A stretch of DNA of 10,178 bases from Oscillospiraceae bacterium (GTDB lineage Bacteria > Bacillota_A > Clostridia > Oscillospirales > Ruminococcaceae): contig JAFPQL010000016.1 in the NCBI GenBank assembly GCA_017414145.1, positions 1-10,178 of the forward strand. Reading direction: 5' to 3'. A program made the translations under genes and the position numbers. The first letter of the stretch is position 1; the number at the start of each line of letters is the position of its first letter. The notes beneath the pieces were generated by a model. That model was not told the DNA's origin, made no database searches, and was given only the letters and a program-made list of their open reading frames with translations. Of the stretch, positions 7,202 to 10,178 are shown piece after piece.

Positions 7202-8193
7202 TGCCATTCCTTCAGCATCGCCTCCGAAACATCCATGAGCATCTTGCAGACCGCCTCCGGCTCGCCGTCCCGGATCGAGCAGCCGCTTGCCTTGACATGG
7301 CCGCCGCCGCCGAAATGCTGGGCGATTCTGGAGACATCCGCACGGTCGCCGCCGCGCAGGGAAACCCGGTAGGAGCCGTCCGGCTGCTGCTTTGCGATGA
7401 TGCCGACCTCCACGCCGACGATCTGCATCGGCAGATTGGCCGTCCCCTCCGTCTCCACGGCGGAAAGCCCCAGCTCCTCCATCCACGCGTAGGGCAGATA
7501 GACCAGCGCCACGCGCCCGTCCGCGGAGAGTCTGGCGTGCTCCATGAGTCTGGCGTCGAGCCGGAGTCTGCCGGCCGATTTCAGCACAAAGAGCTCGCGG
7601 TTCAGCCTTGCGTACGGCAGATCGGGATACTGCTCCTTGATCTGTGCGACGGCGCGGAAGGCCGCCGCATCCGCATTGCTGAACTGAAAACAGCCGGTAT
7701 CGGTCGCAATGCCGGTGTAAAGGCAGAGCGCCGTTTTCTCCGTCAGGGCGATGCCGTTGTCCTGCATCAGCCGGAAGAGAATCTCGCAGGCTGCCGCCGA
7801 ATGCGGATTCCAGTGCAGGCATTCCGCATAGTGCGTATTGGAAATGTGGTGGTCAATGCAGAGTGCGATCTCCGCATTTTTCTCACGCTCCGGCAGATCG
7901 CCGAAGAGGTTTCTGTCCGCAACATCGACCGAAATCCATGTCTGCGGTGCAAAGTCCTCAAAGGTGACGCCGTCCGTGATATCCCGGAACATGGCCGGAA
8001 TCGGGTCCGCACAGCAGACCCGTGACCGGATGCCCATATCCCGCAGAATATAGTACAGTGCATAGCCGCTGCCGATGCAGTCGCCGTCCGGCGAGCGGTG
8101 AATCAGAATATATACATCTCTGAGGCTCCGCAGAATCCGCAGTGCCTCTGCGCTGCCGATCTCCCGGCAGGCCTTCTGCTGCGTCTGTGTCAT
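7198..8193 (-). CDS. nrnA: DHH/DHHA1 phosphoesterase, NrnA-like (oligoribonuclease / pAp or cyclic-dinucleotide hydrolase)
   Basis: This 331-residue cytoplasmic metal-dependent phosphoesterase contains H32, D36 and D38 in the HRSPDGDCIGS motif, D90 in ISVDVAD, the signature IDHH at 113-116, and D165 in GIATDTGCFQF. Together these are the expected Mn-binding set. The C-terminal DHHA1 domain ends with GGGGHVKASG at 295-304, which binds substrate. The family degrades 2-5 nt RNAs and 3'-phosphoadenosine 5'-phosphate, and some members cleave pApA or c-di-AMP; the sequence alone does not choose among them. No membrane or PAS domains are present, so it is not GdpP. A GGGGAG site 8 nt upstream supports the ATG. 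It lies 24 nt after rbfA and overlaps truB, an arrangement common in Clostridia. Confidence 0.92.
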   Translation of the reverse strand: MTQTQQKACREIGSAEALRILRSLRDVYILIHRSPDGDCIGSGYALYYILRDMGIRSRVCCADPIPAMFRDITDGVTFEDFAPQTWISVDVADRNLFGDLPEREKNAEIALCIDHHISNTHYAECLHWNPHSAAACEILFRLMQDNGIALTEKTALCLYTGIATDTGCFQFSNADAAAFRAVAQIKEQYPDLPYARLNRELFVLKSAGRLRLDARLMEHARLSADGRVALVYLPYAWMEELGLSAVETEGTANLPMQIVGVEVGIIAKQQPDGSYRVSLRGGDRADVSRIAQHFGGGGHVKASGCSIRDGEPEAVCKMLMDVSEAMLKEWQ

Positions 8194-8217
8194 CAGACCC
8201 GCTCCCCTTTTTCCGTT

Positions 8218-8601
8218 TTATTCCAGCGGCACGGCCGAATCCGCGTCATTGCCGCCGGTCAGACCGAGGCTGTTCAGCTTCTCGCTGATGTCTGCCGCGT
8301 AGGCGATCGAATCATCGGCGATGAAGTGGAGCTGCGGCGATTTGCGCAGCTTCAGGCGGTTGAACAGCTCCGAGCGGATAAACCCGCCCGCAGAGGCCAG
8401 CACACCACAGGCGATCTTCGCGTCCTCCGCCCCCTTGAGGCTGGAGACATAGACCTTGCAGTGTCCCATATCGCCCGACAACTCTGCCCGCACGATGGTC
8501 AGCGCAGGCGTCAGGCGCGGGTCCTTGAGCTCCTCGCGCAGAATCGCGCTCAGCTCGCGCAGAATATCCTCCTGCACCCGTCCGATTTTGAAGCTTGCCA
8601 T
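8218..8601 (-). CDS. rbfA: 30S ribosome-binding factor A
   Basis: This 127-residue protein with a KH-like fold binds the immature 30S subunit and helps 16S rRNA 5'-end maturation and cold adaptation. The opening RVQEDILRELSAIL (8-21) followed by KDPRL, the strand TIVRAELSGDMGHCKVYVS (35-53) and the C-terminal FIRSEL...LRKSPQLHFIADDSI (74-99) match the family throughout. The length is normal, with a short acidic tail after residue 110. An AAAGGAG site 9 nt upstream fixes the ATG. It lies between the unrecognised acidic protein (34 nt upstream) and the DHH phosphoesterase gene (24 nt downstream). Confidence 0.95.
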   Translation of the reverse strand: MASFKIGRVQEDILRELSAILREELKDPRLTPALTIVRAELSGDMGHCKVYVSSLKGAEDAKIACGVLASAGGFIRSELFNRLKLRKSPQLHFIADDSIAYAADISEKLNSLGLTGGNDADSAVPLE

Positions 8602-8635
8602 ATCTGGTCACTCCTTTCTGCCGGACTCTCCCGCT

Positions 8636-8884
8636 TCAGAGCGTAATGGAGCTGTCCGGTTCAGGGTTGTAGTAGTCGCCGGTTGTCTCGGTCTCGTTGA
8701 AGAAGCCCTCCTCGTCAAAGATCGTCTCCGGATCGGCGACATCCTCGGAAACGCTCACTTCTCCGAGCAGAATCCGCTTTACGGTATCAAAAAACAGAAT
8801 GTCGATCGGTCCGAAATCTTCCCATGCCAGCGCCTCGTTGCAATACTGAATCATGTCCGCATTGCTCATTCTCTGATTTTCCAT
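8636..8884 (-). CDS. Small acidic protein of unknown function between infB and rbfA
   Basis: This 82-residue frame begins MENQRMSNADMIQYCNEA. A GGAGGG ribosome site 4 nt upstream and codon use like its neighbours support it as a real gene. It has about 20 acidic and only 3 basic residues. The first half (to about residue 42) looks helical, with aromatic residues in WEDFGPIDILFF. The second half is acidic and Ser/Thr/Pro-rich and probably disordered. No signal peptide, membrane segment, zinc motif or known domain is seen. In Bacillus and many relatives this slot holds ylxP (DUF503, about 92 residues), but the sequence does not resemble YlxP. Its place in a translation cluster suggests, without proving, a ribosome-related role. 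Confidence 0.78.
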   Translation of the reverse strand: MENQRMSNADMIQYCNEALAWEDFGPIDILFFDTVKRILLGEVSVSEDVADPETIFDEEGFFNETETTGDYYNPEPDSSITL

Positions 8885-8899
8885 GATACCCTCCGTTCG

Positions 8900-8925
8900 G
8901 GCGGCAGTGTTTCAGGCCTGCCGCC
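8900..8925 (-). promoter_or_regulatory. GC-rich hairpin in the infB-to-acidic-protein spacer
   Basis: GGCGGCAG and CTGCCGCC form a perfect 8-bp inverted repeat around a 10-nt loop. On the transcript the stem ends 5 nt before the GGAGGG ribosome site (plus-strand 8889-8894) of the acidic protein gene. No T-run follows, so an intrinsic terminator is unlikely. It may stabilise or mark a processing point in the mRNA, or modulate translation of the next gene. These roles are inference. Confidence 0.5.
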
Positions 8926-8939
8926 GCAATCCTTCCAAA

Positions 8940-10178
8940 TCAGTCCTCGCGGTACTCCTCGATGATAAAGGCTTCGAGGATATCGCCCTCCTTGATGTCG
9001 GCAAAGCGTTCCAGCGAGATACCGCACTCGTAGCCGGACGCCACTTCCTTGACATCGTCCTTGAAGCGGCGGAGCGAGTCGATCTGATCCTCTGCCACGA
9101 CGATGCCGTCGCGCACCACGCGGATCTTGCACTGTCTGGTGACCTTGCCGTCCAGCACATAGCAGCCGGCAACCGCGCCGACACTGGAAATATGGTACAC
9201 CTGCCGCACCTCGATGCGCGCCATCTGCACCTCGCGGAACTTCGGCGCCAGCATCCCCTTCATTGCGGTGGAAATCTCCTCAATCGCGTCGTAGATGATG
9301 CGGTACAGGCGGATATCCACACCGTCTCTTGCCGCAGTCTCGCTTGCGACCGGCATCGGGCGGACATTGAATCCGACGATGATGGCATTGGACGCGTTTG
9401 CGAGCATGACATCGCTCTCGGAGACCGCGCCGACGGCACCGTGGATGACCTTGACGCGCACTTCCTCATTCGAGAGCTTTTCGAGCGACTGCGTCACGGC
9501 CTCAACCGAGCCCTGCACATCCGCCTTGACGATGATCGCCAGCTCCTTCATCTCGCCCTCGGCGATCTGCGAGAACAGATTGTCGAGCGTGACCTTGCGG
9601 TAGGCGCGGAACTGTTCTTCCTTCGCCTCATGCTTTCTCTGCTCGACCAGCTCCTTCGCCAGACGCTCGTCCTCAACGGCGTTGAAGACATCGCCGGCGC
9701 TCGGAACCTCCGCCAGACCGGTGATCTCAACCGGCACGGACGGACCTGCCTCCTTGACGACCTTGCCCTTGTAGTTCGTCATGACACGGACTCTGCCGAC
9801 CGCCGGACCCGCGATGATGACATCGCCGGTGTGCAGCGTACCGTTCTGCACGAGGATTGTCGCAATCGGGCCTCTGCCCTTGTCCAGACGCGCCTCGATG
9901 ACGGTACCCTTTGCCAGACGGTTCGGATTCGCCTTCAGCTCGCGCACCTCCGCGACGAGCAGGATATTTTCAAGCAGCTCCTCGATGCCCTCGCCCGTTT
10001 TCGCGGAGACCGGCACACAGATCGTGTCGCCGCCCCACTCCTCGCAGACGATCTCATGCTCGGTGAGCTGCTGCTTGACGCGCTCGGGGTTTGCGCCTTC
10101 CTTATCCATTTTGTTGATCGCAACGATGATCGAAACGCCCGCCGCCTTCGCGTGGTTGATCGACTCGATCGTCTGCGG
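8940..10178 (-). CDS. infB: Translation initiation factor IF-2, C-terminal 412 residues (5' end outside window)
   Basis: The frame is open from the window edge to the TGA at 8940. The first visible residues, [15 protein letters not shown], are IF-2 G-domain sequence just before the G4 guanine-binding motif NKMD. Next come the end of the G domain, the beta-barrel domain II ([18 protein letters not shown]), domain III ([17 protein letters not shown] through IIVGFNVRP) and the C-terminal fMet-tRNA-binding domain ending [20 protein letters not shown] and a short acidic tail. IF-2 is a GTPase that places initiator tRNA on the 30S subunit and promotes subunit joining. The Met encoded at 10109 lies inside the NKMD motif and is not the start. 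The N-terminal domains and most of the GTPase motifs are outside the window. A GC-rich hairpin follows shortly after the stop. Confidence 0.97.
   Translation of the reverse strand, partial: PQTIESINHAKAAGVSIIVAINKMDKEGANPERVKQQLTEHEIVCEEWGGDTICVPVSAKTGEGIEELLENILLVAEVRELKANPNRLAKGTVIEARLDKGRGPIATILVQNGTLHTGDVIIAGPAVGRVRVMTNYKGKVVKEAGPSVPVEITGLAEVPSAGDVFNAVEDERLAKELVEQRKHEAKEEQFRAYRKVTLDNLFSQIAEGEMKELAIIVKADVQGSVEAVTQSLEKLSNEEVRVKVIHGAVGAVSESDVMLANASNAIIVGFNVRPMPVASETAARDGVDIRLYRIIYDAIEEISTAMKGMLAPKFREVQMARIEVRQVYHISSVGAVAGCYVLDGKVTRQCKIRVVRDGIVVAEDQIDSLRRFKDDVKEVASGYECGISLERFADIKEGDILEAFIIEEYRED

Noticed and set aside
6314..7822. An extended 502-codon reading of the truB frame
   Set aside because: The upstream 200-odd codons are Arg/Ala-rich shadow sequence inside the DHH phosphoesterase gene; TruB's conserved start lies at 7201-7207.
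8940..10109. A 389-codon reading starting at the Met encoded at 10109
   Set aside because: That Met is part of the IF-2 NKMD GTP-binding motif, and the frame continues upstream to the window edge.

Overview
The window reads as ordinary chromosome from a Gram-positive Clostridia relative, most likely Ruminococcaceae/Oscillospiraceae-like. That placement is an inference from gene order (infB, rbfA, DHH phosphoesterase, truB, ribF), consistent Shine-Dalgarno sites of the AAGGAGG type and protein wording. The DNA is clearly GC-rich with many G/C third positions, which leaves long open antisense frames that are not genes. Every supported gene lies on the minus strand, so transcription runs from high to low coordinates. 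No rRNA, tRNA, CRISPR array, insertion sequence or prophage gene was seen, and the longest stretch without a gene is 117 bp.

Region 1 (10178 down to 5382) is the end of the translation/RNA cluster related to the nusA-infB operon. It holds the C-terminal 412 residues of initiation factor IF-2 (infB, cut by the window edge), an unrecognised acidic 82-residue protein in the slot that ylxP usually occupies, ribosome-binding factor A (rbfA), a DHH/DHHA1 phosphoesterase of the NrnA type, tRNA pseudouridine-55 synthase (truB) and the bifunctional riboflavin kinase/FAD synthetase (ribF). Spacing is tight, and truB overlaps the preceding stop codon. These genes serve initiation, 30S maturation, tRNA modification, turnover of very short RNAs or dinucleotides, and flavin cofactor synthesis.

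Region 2 (5381 to 5265) is the only sizeable gap. It contains three inverted repeats and one weak promoter-like pair. The strongest repeat, a 17-bp perfect palindrome, abuts the ribosome-binding site of the next gene. No terminator with a T-run follows ribF.

Region 3 (5264 down to 1) is a compact operon for a GldA/GldF/GldG-type ABC system: ATPase, six-helix ABC-2 permease, an extracytoplasmic GldG-like protein anchored at both ends, a DUF4340 protein anchored at its N-terminus, and the first 34 codons of a small protein cut by the window edge. The four complete genes are coupled (3-nt gap, 17-nt gap, 4-nt ATGA overlap), so they probably form one membrane complex. Its substrate cannot be told from the sequence. 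Related Bacteroidetes proteins act in gliding motility; a different, cell-envelope role is more likely here, but that is inference.

The parts most worth a second look are the acidic protein between infB and rbfA, the Ala/Glu-rich cytoplasmic extension on the GldG-like protein, the paired hairpin-next-to-RBS arrangements, and the internal duplication in the DUF4340 protein.
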